NCBI RefSeq assembly: GCF_016464365.1 | Contig: NZ_JADCUC010000004.1 | Span: forward strand, 1-64,000 | DNA length: 64,000 nucleotides | Direction: 5' to 3' | Origin: Sandaracinobacteroides hominis | GTDB taxonomy: Bacteria; Pseudomonadota; Alphaproteobacteria; Sphingomonadales; Sphingomonadaceae | The notes under the pieces: model-generated | Told to the model about the DNA's origin: nothing | The model's input: only the letters and a program-made list of their open reading frames with translations | Database searches by the model: none | In this document: in pieces, positions 25,316 through 35,581 of the stretch | Layout of the letters: every line of letters begins with the position of its first letter | Position numbering within the stretch: the stretch's first letter is position 1 | Program-made: the position numbers and the translations under genes

Positions 25316-26301
25316 CTAGACCTTCAGATCGACCATCTTGCGGATCATGAAGATCCCGATTCCGTACCATGCGAAAATTCCGATCAGGCCGGGCATGAAC
25401 CAGCGGTCCTCGACGACATCGAGGAAAAAGCTCGGCTGGGTGGCGAAGACGAAGGCGAAGGTGCAGACCGGCAGCACCGACAGCACGATGGCGGTCATCT
25501 TGCCTTCGGAGGCAAGGGCGCGGACCTTCAGCACCATCGAGTTGCGGTCGCGGATGACGCGGGAAAGGCCATCGAGGATGTCGGCGAGGTTGCCGCCGGT
25601 TTCCGCCTGGATGGCGACGCAGACGGAGAACATCTGCACATCCGTCGTCTGCGCCCGCTTGGCGAGGTTGTTGAGCGCGTCGCGCAGATCATAGCCGTAG
25701 CTGACCTCGGCGATGACCATGGCGAATTCCGAGCCGATCGGGTCCGGCATTTCCTCTACCAGCAGATCGAGGGCGCTGGTGACGGGGTGGCCGGCGCGCA
25801 GGCCGCGCACGAAGATGTCGAGGGCGACCGGGAATTGCTCGTCGAACTTCTTCATCCGCTGCGATGCCTTGCGGTCGATGAAGGCGAGCGGGATGATGAT
25901 GCCGATCCCCACCGCGAAGGCGATGATGAGCAGGAAGGTGGCTGCGGAGTTCAGCATGTCGACAAAGCCGAGCAGCACGGGAGTCGCGATTGCGATGCCC
26001 AGTGTCGCCACGCCCATCAGCGTAAGGAAGCGTTCCGGCGTGATCCTGAGGCCGGCCTGCGTGAGCTTGGTGTCGAGCTTTGCCACTATGCCGGCGAGGA
26101 AACTGTCGCCCGGGGCGCTGTTGCCCCGCTTCAGCGAGGCCTGGACTTCCTCGGCCATGCTGCCCGACTTCAGGTTGGTCAGGCGGCGCCCGACGCGGTT
26201 CTTGGGGGCATGGACGTCGCGGTAATAGTACCAGGCGCCTTCGACCAGCAGAACGACGCCGAAGAACAGCAGGATGAGCAGCAGCGTGGCGCTTTCGGGC
26301 A

Positions 26302-26305
<4 letters not shown>
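25316..26305 (-). CDS. tadB: Tad inner-membrane platform protein TadB
   Basis: 329 residues, T2SSF family, with an N-terminal transmembrane helix (ATLLLILLFFGVVLLVEG), a central pair near 135-175, a T2SSF domain (FPVALDIFVRGLRAGHPVTSALDLL...QAETGGNLADILDGLS) and C-terminal helices. It is paired with TadC and follows the CpaF ATPase with ATGATG overlapping its stop codon. Confidence 0.9.
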
Positions 26306-27731
<1,426 letters not shown>

Positions 27732-27735
<4 letters not shown>

Positions 27736-28985
27736 GCGATGGCTCCTTCAGCCGCGAGCATGGTGCCCAGCCCGTCGCGCAGGGAGCGCAGGTCCTTCAC
27801 CACCTTGGCATTGCCGCGAATGGACTTCAGCGGGCGCCCCTCGTCGTTGGCGGAGCTGACGGTCGGATAGTCGTTGCTGATAAGGTAATCGATCTTGCGG
27901 CCGAGCACAGTTTCGGTTTCGCGCGTATCGACCTTGCCGAACAGCTTGGCCGGGGCCCGGTTGGCGATGACGCGAAGCTTCGGAAGCATGCCGTTGGCGT
28001 CCACCAGCTCGATCTGGCGTCGGGCATGATAGATGCCGGGGACGCTCATGTTCGTGACCAGACAGATGGCGTCGGCGCGCTGGAGTACCCGTACCGTCCA
28101 TTCCGTCCAGACGGTGGGCAGATCGACAATCAGCACATCATAGGCCTGTACCGCGACGCGGAAGATCTGATCGATCGAATCGATGCTGATCGAGTCGATC
28201 GGCGTCAGGTCCGTGGGGCTGGCGATGACATCGAGCCCGGAGCTGTGCTTTGCCGCCATCGACTGCATGAGCTCCGCGTCGAGACGTTCGGCGTCTTCCA
28301 GCAGGTTGGCCATGTTCATTCCGGGGCGGACGTCCAGGAACAGGGCGGCACTGCCGAACTGCACATCCAGATCGAACAGCGCAACGCGGGCATCCTCTGC
28401 CCAGAGTATGCCCATCTGCGTGGCAATGGACGTGGTGCCGACGCCGCCCATGGCGCCGACGACGGCGATGACCTTGCCGTGCCGACGCGCAGCCGGCGCG
28501 GAACGCGACGCCGGACGGGCCGGGCGGCGCGCCGGCTCGATCGCCTGCTTCAGGTCCTCCGTCGAGAAGGGAAGCGGGATTGCATCCAGTGCCCCGGTCT
28601 TCAGGAGTGTGCGGGCGTGGGCGAGGGTGAGTCCCTCCACCGCCGCGACGACCGGACAATCCGGCGCCTGATGCACCAGCCTGTCGAACGCCTCCATTTC
28701 GGAGGGAACGGCGGGATTGAGCTCCACCACCAGCGCGTCCGCCTCGTCCAGCAGTGCGGCGTTGTCCGCGAGCGTCGAGATCTGGGCGAGTTGCTCGTGC
28801 AGGGCGATGCCTGCATCGGCGAGCTGGCCGGCTTCCGGAGCGCGTCCGAGTGTCTTGGGGACGAAGACCACCCGCTGCAGGCCTTCCGCGGGCCGCGCGG
28901 GTTCCCGGCGCTTGGGATTGGACGTGTTCATGGCCCCCGTCTCCGGACCATCGCCCTGCCCCTGGCCGATATGGTCGCTGAGCAT
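27732..28985 (-). CDS. cpaE: Pilus localisation ATPase CpaE/TadZ
   Basis: 417 residues from ATG 28985 (a GTG 15 nt upstream is also in frame). An N-terminal receiver-like domain is followed by a MinD/ParA ATPase with the deviant Walker A GAMGGVGTT near 165-175. FDLDVQFGSAALFLD and DVLIVDLPTVWTEWT lie downstream. CpaE/TadZ directs the Tad machine to a cell pole. It sits between the CpaD-like gene and cpaF as in Caulobacter. Confidence 0.9.
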
Positions 28986-28986
28986 C

Positions 28987-29325
28987 TTATTTCCCGCCAC
29001 TTGAGCGGGATGACGAGACGTCTCCGGATGCGCTGGCGCCGCCCTGCTGGCCTACTTCCGAGCGGCCATCGATGGTGACGAGCGGACGGATCTTGTCGTT
29101 CATGTAGCGGCTGACGGCGGCGGCGCTGCGCTGTCCGCTGCCGCCTTCCATCAGCGTGCCCTGATAGCGGGGGTTCATATCGACGACCTGGGTTTCGATA
29201 TTCTGTTTCACCGTGCAACCAAACTCCGGATCGGAGCTGGCAACGCCGGGAGTACCGGGCATCGCGACCAGTGCGATCAGCGTGGAAGCTGCAATCGCGA
29301 TACGTGTCAGTGCTGCGTTCCGCAT
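28987..29325 (-). CDS. Short CpaD-like pilus protein
   Basis: 112 residues with a signal peptide (MRNAALTRIAIAASTLIALVAMPGTPGVA). The segment FGCTVKQNIETQVVDMNPRYQG followed by RSAAAVSRYM corresponds to the conserved C-terminal half of CpaD (FGCA..NLA.Q..NP.DL). The N-terminal half of normal CpaD (about 200 residues) is missing. Position between cpaC and cpaE supports the assignment. Presumably periplasmic, helping the secretin. Confidence 0.65.
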   Translation of the reverse strand: MRNAALTRIAIAASTLIALVAMPGTPGVASSDPEFGCTVKQNIETQVVDMNPRYQGTLMEGGSGQRSAAAVSRYMNDKIRPLVTIDGRSEVGQQGGASASGDVSSSRSSGGK

Positions 29326-29328
29326 GTT

Positions 29329-30717
29329 CTACCTCACGATATGTCCGTGTTCGCCATCGACTCCGCCAGGAGCTGGCCCACCCGCCGATGGAACGGGTGT
29401 AATCTTCTGGGTTTTACCCATCAGGAAGAGGTCCATTGAGCTCGGCTCGTTCACGCGGTCTGTCGGCACCCTGATTTGATCGGGCCGGACCGGGCGGACG
29501 ATGCGCGGCGTAACGGTGATGACCAGCTCCGTTTCAGCCTTGTTGGAAGCGGTCGAGCGGAACAAGGCGCCGATGATCGGGATCTTGCCGAGCAGCGGGA
29601 TAGCGCGGACAGTGTCTGCGAAATCCGACTGGATGAGACCGGCCATCGCAAAGGACTGGCCGTCGCGCAGTTCGAGCGAGGTAACGGCGCGGCGAACCTT
29701 GAGGCCGGGAATACTGATGCCATCCAGTTCGACCGAGGCATCGCGGTCGATTGTACTGACTTCCGGAGCGACGCGCAGGTTGATCAGACCATCAGCGAGA
29801 ACTGTAGGCGTGAATGCCAGAGCCACGCCAAACTGTTTGAACTCCACCGAGATCTTACGGTCTTCGACGGCCACTGGAATCGGAAACTCGCCACCGGCCA
29901 GAAAGTTCGCTGTTTCACCCGAAAGTGCAACAAGGTTGGGGTTTGCAAGTGTGCGAACAAGGCCCTCTCGCTCGAGTGCTTCAAACTGGATATCGAGGGT
30001 GGTGCCGAAGATGTTTTTCAGGGTGGCGACAAACGGGCCATTATCAAGGGAGGCCGGCCTCGCCACGCCGCTGGGGTCGAACGGGTTGCCCCAACCAACC
30101 GCGTTGATACCGAGCTGCCTGACAGTGCCGCGCGACATTTCGGAAATACGCACCTCCAGCAGCACCTGCTGCGGTGACCCTACCGACATGAGGTTCAGGA
30201 TCTTGTCGCCGGCGTAGGTCTGCGCCATCGCGACGATGCGCTCGGCTGCCATCGGGCTGGAAACCTGGCCCTCGATGACGAGAGCTTCGTTGGAGTTGCT
30301 GATCCGGACATTCTCGCCGGGGAACACTTCACCAATCTGGCGCTTCAGCCCGACGGTATCCGGACCGACTACGACATCCACCACCGAGATCAGGTTTCCG
30401 CCGCGGTCATAGAGGGCGAGGTTGGTGGAGCCGGACTTGCGTCCCAGAATATAGACGCTGTTGACACTCATCGGGATGACGTCGGCGATTTCGGGGTTGC
30501 CGATCATCGCCTTGGCGAAGGCGCGATCGAGCTTCAGGACCTGCGACTTGTTGATCGGGACGTTCATGATCGCGCCGGCGGACTGAGCCCAGGCGCCCTC
30601 GGCGATTGCGCCGCTGCCGATGGCCGCGAGCGCGAGGAGCGCTGCCACGGTGATGGACGCTGCCGGACCGACGAAGGCGCGACGGGCGCCGGAGCGCTGT
30701 TGGATGGCGATGGGCAT
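29329..30717 (-). CDS. cpaC: Tad outer-membrane secretin CpaC/RcpA
   Basis: 462 residues. A signal peptide (residues about 15-45) is followed by the BON-like N-domain (LKLDRAFAKAMIGNPEIADVIPMSVNSVYILGRKSG) and the secretin core (LVALSGETANFLAGGEFPIPV, QSFAMAGLIQSD, PLLGKIPIIGALFRS, ELVITVTPRIVRP). It forms the outer-membrane channel for the Flp pilus. Its ATG overlaps the cpaB stop as TGATG. Confidence 0.93.
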   Translation of the reverse strand: MPIAIQQRSGARRAFVGPAASITVAALLALAAIGSGAIAEGAWAQSAGAIMNVPINKSQVLKLDRAFAKAMIGNPEIADVIPMSVNSVYILGRKSGSTNLALYDRGGNLISVVDVVVGPDTVGLKRQIGEVFPGENVRISNSNEALVIEGQVSSPMAAERIVAMAQTYAGDKILNLMSVGSPQQVLLEVRISEMSRGTVRQLGINAVGWGNPFDPSGVARPASLDNGPFVATLKNIFGTTLDIQFEALEREGLVRTLANPNLVALSGETANFLAGGEFPIPVAVEDRKISVEFKQFGVALAFTPTVLADGLINLRVAPEVSTIDRDASVELDGISIPGLKVRRAVTSLELRDGQSFAMAGLIQSDFADTVRAIPLLGKIPIIGALFRSTASNKAETELVITVTPRIVRPVRPDQIRVPTDRVNEPSSMDLFLMGKTQKITPVPSAGGPAPGGVDGEHGHIVR

Positions 30718-31547
30718 CAGCGTGGCACCTGATAGCTGGTGGTTTCAGTTCCCCGGACGACGCGCACCTCGGTGCCGTCGGAGCGAACTGCGACCTTTGC
30801 GGGCGTGGCCGGCTCGGGAGCCGTGCTCTTGCTGGGGGGGCGCATGCCGAAGAGCTCGGTAGCGGTGGCGGTCTGGATCGGCACGCGGCTCTCGTCGCCG
30901 GTGGCGCGAAGGGCGAGATGGATCTGGCCGACCTGCTGCGCGAGCGCGATCTTCTGCGCTTCGGCCGGCGTGACTTCGATGGTGGCGGATTTCACCACGG
31001 CCGGCTCGCTTTGCGAGGTGTCCGATGTCTGGCCGACGGCGAGAACGCGCGCGCCCTGGACGATGGCGCCGGCGTAGGAGAGATCGTCGCCGAAGGAGCG
31101 TGTGAGGAACACGTCCACCCGATCACCGGGGGCAAGGAAGCCGCCTGCGCCGGAGGTTTCGGAAACGGGCACGGAGACCGCCCGCATGTCGGGGCCGAGA
31201 AGCGTGGAGGATGCGAGGCGCCCGGCGCCGCCGGTTACGGCAGTGGGGAGGAGCAGTTCGCCTTCCTTGATCTCGCGGAGCGCCGTGCGCTCGCCATCGC
31301 CGACGGCATCACGCGGAGAGGTATAGGCATCGACAGGAACCGGCCCGTTCCAGGGCGTGGTCTTCAGCATGTCGGGCGAAATCTTGTCGCCGAACTTCAT
31401 CGGCTTTGCGGCCACCACCACGAAGGCCTTTGGCGCCTCCTGCTCTGCAGCGGGGCCATTGTTGTTGATCGCCATGCGGGCGGCAAGAACTGCCAGCAAC
31501 CCCAGAAGGAGCGCCCCCAGTAGCAGGAAGATCGAAGATCTACGCAT
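30717..31547 (-). CDS. cpaB: Flp pilus assembly protein CpaB/RcpC
   Basis: 276 residues. An N-terminal membrane anchor (SSIFLLLGALLLGLLAVLAARMA) is followed by an SAF domain (VVVAAKPMKFGDKISPDML, AVSVPVSETSGAGGFLAPGDRVDVFLTRS), as in all CpaB proteins. It acts in the periplasm with the secretin, possibly binding peptidoglycan. It is the first gene after the pilin block, separated from it by 238 bp. Confidence 0.9.
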   Translation of the reverse strand: MRRSSIFLLLGALLLGLLAVLAARMAINNNGPAAEQEAPKAFVVVAAKPMKFGDKISPDMLKTTPWNGPVPVDAYTSPRDAVGDGERTALREIKEGELLLPTAVTGGAGRLASSTLLGPDMRAVSVPVSETSGAGGFLAPGDRVDVFLTRSFGDDLSYAGAIVQGARVLAVGQTSDTSQSEPAVVKSATIEVTPAEAQKIALAQQVGQIHLALRATGDESRVPIQTATATELFGMRPPSKSTAPEPATPAKVAVRSDGTEVRVVRGTETTSYQVPR

Positions 31548-31722
31548 AACTCCCTGAGACCCTTATTGTTGGGCGTCCCGACTTTGGGTCGGCACGCCGT
31601 GTTTTCGGATCGGTATGGTTAATTGCTCCACCCCGCAAGAGTCCGAAAACGAAAATTTCAAAGACAGTGACACCTGTTGCCGAATTGCAACCATTCTGGT
31701 CCGAATCTGTGGGTCGCGGGAT

Positions 31723-31753
31723 TGGGCCCCCGTGCGGGATGCACGAAGGCCCA
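31723..31753 (-). other. Stem-loop between the last pilin gene and cpaB
   Basis: On the minus strand TGGGCC (31748-31753) pairs with GGCCCA (31723-31728) with an inner GTGC/GCAC stem. No U-run follows, so it may be an attenuator or RNA-stability element lowering expression of cpaB onward relative to the abundant pilins. This role is inference. Confidence 0.45.
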
Positions 31754-31785
31754 CGTTCCCGAACTCGATCGAGGACCGCGAGGGA

Positions 31786-31965
31786 TTACTTGCTGTAGTC
31801 CTTCTCGATAGTTGCCTTCGAGTTGTTCATCTGGGTTTTGAAGCCGTCGCCGAGGGCGGTGACACCGATGACGACCGCGCCGCCGAAGACGGCGAGGATC
31901 AGGGCGTATTCCGCAGCCGAAGCACCGGCAGAATCACCCAGCAGGTTCTTGAGAAGCTTTTTCAT
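31786..31965 (-). CDS. flp: Flp-type pilin, copy 1 (most downstream)
   Basis: 59 residues from ATG 31965. A short basic leader (MKKLLKNLLGDSAG) precedes the Flp processing site G/ASAAEY, then the hydrophobic helix ALILAVFGGAVVIGVTAL and a short polar tail ending EKDYSK. CpaA should cleave after the Gly. Differs from copy 2 at only a few codons near the C-terminus (NNSKAT for TNSKTL). AAGAAGGAAG precedes the start. Confidence 0.9.
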   Translation of the reverse strand: MKKLLKNLLGDSAGASAAEYALILAVFGGAVVIGVTALGDGFKTQMNNSKATIEKDYSK

Positions 31966-31966
31966 C

Positions 31967-32296
31967 TGCGACTTCCTTCTTATGTCCGGACGTTGCCGGG
32001 GCTTTTTATGGCTGCGCGCCCTGCGCAAGGAACCCCGCCCCCATTTCTGGAGGCGGGGAAACAGCTTACTTGCTGTAGTCCTTTTCGATGAGCGTCTTGG
32101 AGTTCGTCATCTGGGTCTTGAAGCCATCGCCCAGGGCGGTGACACCGATGACGACCGCGCCGCCGAAGACAGCGAGGATCAGAGCGTATTCAGCAGCCGA
32201 AGCACCGGCAGAATCACCCAGCAGGTTCTTGAGAAGCTTTTTCATTTTGCGACTTCCTTCTTATGTCCGGACGTTGCCGGGGCTTTTTATAGCTGC
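31967..32296. repeat. 49-bp leader repeat upstream of Flp copies 1 and 2
   Basis: The blocks 31967-32015 and 32248-32296 are nearly identical. Each includes the ribosome-binding stretch and a GCCCCGGCAACGTCCGG element that can fold. A diverged version precedes copy 3 near 32530-32575. The tandem copies therefore arose by duplication of gene plus leader. The shared leader may set pilin mRNA stability (inference). Confidence 0.7.
32066..32245 (-). CDS. flp: Flp-type pilin, copy 2
   Basis: 59 residues from ATG 32245 with the same leader, processing site (G/ASAAEY) and hydrophobic helix as copy 1. The tail (TNSKTLIEKDYSK) is identical to copy 3, so this copy is a mosaic of its neighbours. Preceded by an AAGAAGGAAG ribosome site. 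Confidence 0.9.
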   Translation of the reverse strand: MKKLLKNLLGDSAGASAAEYALILAVFGGAVVIGVTALGDGFKTQMTNSKTLIEKDYSK

Positions 32297-32347
32297 AGTC
32301 ACTTGAGATCCCCGCCCCCGCCATGCGGGAGCGGGGAGGGATTCAGC

Positions 32348-32527
32348 TTACTTGCTGTAATCCTTTTCGATGAGCGTCTTGGAGTTCGTCATCTGGGTCT
32401 TGAAACCCGAGCCGAGAGCGGTCACGCCGATCACGACAGCGCCGCCGAAGACGGCGAGAATCAGGGCGTATTCAGCGGCCGAAGCGCCAGCCTTATCACC
32501 CAGGAGCTTTTGCAGAAGAGCCTTCAT
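32348..32527 (-). CDS. flp: Flp-type pilin, copy 3 (promoter-proximal)
   Basis: 59 residues from ATG 32527 (ATG 32536 is an alternative giving MSQ before it). The leader MKALLQKLLGDKAG differs from copies 1 and 2, while the mature part from ASAAEYALILAVFGG is nearly the same, with GSGF for GDGF. It is the first pilin gene after the long upstream region, so the pilin promoter probably lies there. Confidence 0.9.
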   Translation of the reverse strand: MKALLQKLLGDKAGASAAEYALILAVFGGAVVIGVTALGSGFKTQMTNSKTLIEKDYSK

Positions 32528-33100
32528 TTGCGACATCCCTCTATTATTATCCGAACATTGCCGGATTTCTTGATACCCCAGGCACTTCATTGAGCCTTGA
32601 GGTGAAACACTTCCCTCATCCGCCACCGGAACCCGCGACCCCTTTCGGGAAGTTCAGGCGACGCTTCAGTCCGCGTCTCTGAATGAACCTTAACCCTGCC
32701 ATTTTCGGGTTGCAATAGAAAAAACGAGTGGAAACCCCTTGTAGATATGGGTTTTTCAATTTCTTTAACAATTCGTCTTAAGACGGTTTAACGCTGTTTC
32801 GGCTGTCGGACGCGGCCAGGAGGCAGGCTGGGGACGTACTGCCTGTTGTGGCTGGAGGCTCCATGCGGCCTGATTTTCACCACCTATAGTATAGTTGGGC
32901 GCTCAAGTGCCGACCTGATTTGTCAGCACACAGGCAATATAGATTGCGCAGCTTCGGAGCCTGATACCAAATCAGACTCTTTTGACTGAAACAGATCGCG
33001 AATCGGGCCGTCTCTGCTTCCAGGACGGCCCGATCCGATTCGCGCGACGATTCGCAGCTGTATTTGGTGGTTACGAAGCAAGCCTTGCAGCGATGCCGAA
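32528..33100. other. Long intergenic region between TadG and the Flp genes
   Basis: 573 bp without a convincing gene. It should hold the minus-strand promoter of the highly expressed pilin operon. The 32700-32800 section is AT-rich (runs of A and T around 32719-32770). It also contains the strong stem-loop at 33002-33034 after TadG. I cannot assign -35/-10 boxes with confidence. Confidence 0.5.
33002..33034 (-). terminator. Stem-loop after the TadG gene
   Basis: ATCGGGCCGTC (minus strand, from 33034) pairs with GACGGCCCGAT (ending 33002) around an 11-nt loop, about 70 bp past the TadG stop. The U-run after it is poor, so termination may be inefficient or Rho-aided. Confidence 0.5.
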
Positions 33101-34222
33101 TCAGGCAACCAGGCGAGTCATTCCGTCGCCAAGGATCCCTGTGCGCGGGCACTTCATGACCATGACGATGTCATCATAGTCCTTGTCGGAGCCGCCAGGC
33201 CCGCTCGGTGGACGGTCTTCCCACCCGAAGTACATATATTTTCCAGGCAGGCAGGGGGTCTTTTCCACCATTGGCGTACGATTCTTGCCCTTGGGAACAG
33301 TGGCGCCCGGTTTCGACGGATCGCACTTGTCCAGCGTATCGCAACGGACGGTTTCCAGGATGTTGTTCGTCAGCTCGAAGGTTTCGACGCCCTTGGTGAT
33401 GTGCGTGTCGGTATAGTGATCATATTGAGAGAGCTTTGACGGGTTGTTCCACAGAGCAGGGTTGTTCTTGGCATCCCGCACGTTGTGCAGTCGGAAGCTG
33501 AGGCTCTCATCTTCCTTGCACTCCGGCCACACCAGCTTATCGCCCGGGGGGTCCTGCTTGATCACGCCCTTGCTAATCTTCACGATGCTCTGACCGGATG
33601 CCATGTTGTTGGACACGAGCGTCATCTGCGAACGGCGCGAGGCCTGTGAGCCGGAGCCCTCATACTTATAACAGTAAGCGTAAATCTCGTTGAAATCATA
33701 GGCTTCGTTGGCGAGGTTCACGCGCTCGGGCGGTTCGTACTGAACCTTCAACTGGCGGGCGGCAATCGCCACCTTGGTGATCTCGACATTGTCCTTGCCC
33801 CAGATCACCGAAAGGATTTGCGGCGTTACGTTGTTGCGTGCCTCGGTGCGAGCCGAAATCACCCGCACGGCGTTGACATCCGCACTGTTGGAGGGCGTGA
33901 ACACGCGGGTTTCGGGATCATAGATGCCGATGGTCACGTCACTGGTCGTGGTGACAGTGCCAAAATTGGCCGGCACGTTGCGGGCGGCAAAACTTACGGC
34001 GTCGGACTTCGCAATATTGGGCGTGTCAAGCGCCTTCACCGCTGCGAGTGCAGCTGCATCGGCCGCCGTCTGCAGGCGGTTGTCGACATAGCGATAGTTG
34101 GCCATGTCGACCGCAAGCGCGCCAGCGCCGATGAAAACCGGAACCATCAGCGCGAAGGTGAAGGCAACAGCGCCGCGGTTGTCGCGCAGCAGCCGCTTAA
34201 CGCGGTTCTTGATATTTGCCAT
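33101..34222 (-). CDS. tadG: TadG-family pilus-associated protein
   Basis: 373 residues. The N-terminus has the TadE/G signature: a basic start, RGAVAFTFALMVPVFIGAGALAVDMANYRYVDNRLQTAADAAALAA. The middle is periplasmic. The last about 50 residues (FGWEDRPPSGPGGSDKDYDDIVMVMKC) resemble a DUF4114-type GWED...DYDD motif often found in surface or calcium-binding proteins, unusual for TadG. It starts 4 nt after the TadE gene. Confidence 0.85.
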   Translation of the reverse strand: MANIKNRVKRLLRDNRGAVAFTFALMVPVFIGAGALAVDMANYRYVDNRLQTAADAAALAAVKALDTPNIAKSDAVSFAARNVPANFGTVTTTSDVTIGIYDPETRVFTPSNSADVNAVRVISARTEARNNVTPQILSVIWGKDNVEITKVAIAARQLKVQYEPPERVNLANEAYDFNEIYAYCYKYEGSGSQASRRSQMTLVSNNMASGQSIVKISKGVIKQDPPGDKLVWPECKEDESLSFRLHNVRDAKNNPALWNNPSKLSQYDHYTDTHITKGVETFELTNNILETVRCDTLDKCDPSKPGATVPKGKNRTPMVEKTPCLPGKYMYFGWEDRPPSGPGGSDKDYDDIVMVMKCPRTGILGDGMTRLVA

Positions 34223-34226
34223 GGCG

Positions 34227-34682
34227 TTAGAGCTTTCCGAACGGAAGTTCTTGTTTCATTTCGGCTTGGGTTTCGAGAACGCTGGTGGTTCCACGGGAGA
34301 AGAAGGTGATCGGCGAAGCCAGCCTGGTAGGGACCGACAGGTTCACCTGAATGATGTTTGCAGTCGGATCGGCAGGCTTCGTCTGGGTGATCTTCATCGT
34401 GGCGCTGCTGGCCATCCAGGGCGGCAGGCGGCTTGCCAGCTTTGCCTGCGCTTCGCTGGGGGTAAGATTATTGACAGCGACCTGGCGCGCGATGTCGCGC
34501 GCTGTCGTCTGCATCGAGCTGTAGGTGAACAGCATGATGGAGTATTCCAGCGTGCCGAAAATCATCGACACGAACACTGGCAGAATGAGCGCAAATTCAG
34601 CCGCAGCCACACCCTTGCGGTTGCGGAAGAATCTGCCGACTACACTGCCCTTTGTATGGCTGATCTTATATTCTTGCGACAT
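34227..34682 (-). CDS. tadE: TadE-family minor pilin-like protein
   Basis: 151 residues from ATG 34682, with AAGG upstream (TTG 34715 and ATG 34697 are alternatives). RFFRNRKGVAAAEFALILPVFVSMIFGTLEYSIMLFTYSSMQTTARDIAR is a textbook TadE prepilin-like segment, processed at the G/VAAAEF site. Likely a pseudopilin priming Tad assembly. First gene of the TadE-TadG pair. Confidence 0.88.
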   Translation of the reverse strand: MSQEYKISHTKGSVVGRFFRNRKGVAAAEFALILPVFVSMIFGTLEYSIMLFTYSSMQTTARDIARQVAVNNLTPSEAQAKLASRLPPWMASSATMKITQTKPADPTANIIQVNLSVPTRLASPITFFSRGTTSVLETQAEMKQELPFGKL

Positions 34683-34900
34683 TTCACGGCCTTCCATGCC
34701 GTTGTTTTGTTTCAAAGATGATATGTTTCGTTCATTAACGTCAGATTAATGGGCCGTCAAGATAGCTTGGCCAGTGCCTGAATTGTGTAAACAAACGTAA
34801 TGGTTACAGGGGGATTCTTAGACACGGAGGCGCTGTTTCGGCAGCCTCCGAGACACGGAGGACAGAACGTTCATCATGCCCCGCACGTATGTGCGACTCG

Positions 34901-35368
34901 TCAGGCCTTGCGAGTCGCGCCCTTGCGTGGCCTGCGGAGCGCGAGGCCGATGAAGCCGAAGCCCGAAACCATGAGCACCCAGGTATCCGGCTGCGGAACG
35001 CCCGGAATTGGAGGCGCAGGCGAGATGCTGGGCCCGGAACCGCCGCCACCGCCGCCGCCCAGAACCGAAGGAAGGCGCAGCCCGCCGTCGTCGATTCGAC
35101 CGGCCAGCTGGGTCGGCGTGAGCAGCGACTCGGGCTGCATCGGGATCGCCCCCAAGTCTGCCACGTCCATCGACGGGATGGAGGGCGCCGGGCAATCGCT
35201 GATCTGCTCGTTGCGCACAGTCCGTTCTGCGGCCTTGTGCACCTTTGCAGGCTTTGCCCTAGGCTTGGGCTTGCTGATGGCAGGCTTGACCTTCTGCACG
35301 GTGACAACCGAGCCGGCGCCTATGCCGCCTGCGAGCAGCAGCGCGCAGATTTCCTTCGTTCCAATCAT
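34901..35368 (-). CDS. PEP-CTERM-type sorted protein (divergent motif)
   Basis: 155 residues from ATG 35368. A signal peptide or anchor (CALLLAGGIGAGSVVTVQ) is followed by a Lys/Pro-rich stretch, a Gly-rich linker (nine Gly near 110) and a C-terminal sorting tail. In this tail PQPDTWVLMVSGFGFIGLALRRPRKG replaces the usual PEPATWAMM motif, followed by a transmembrane helix and basic end. Such proteins are exported and processed by exosortase. No exosortase gene is in the window. Confidence 0.7.
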   Translation of the reverse strand: MIGTKEICALLLAGGIGAGSVVTVQKVKPAISKPKPRAKPAKVHKAAERTVRNEQISDCPAPSIPSMDVADLGAIPMQPESLLTPTQLAGRIDDGGLRLPSVLGGGGGGGSGPSISPAPPIPGVPQPDTWVLMVSGFGFIGLALRRPRKGATRKA

Positions 35369-35581
35369 GATTTCCAACTTCCGACCACTGTGTGTCCGGC
35401 GAAAATCTTCAGCGCGCCCGAAGTGGACACTTCGAACCTCCAGAAATGCCCTGTGGCGCGGCTGTTGATTTACGCAGAACCCTGCGGCGGATATTGTCCG
35501 TACGGTCCTGGCATTCAAGGAGCCAATAGGGTTAATTCACAGTGTGTTGCAGTCAGAAGATGCTGAAATCCGGGCAATTAT

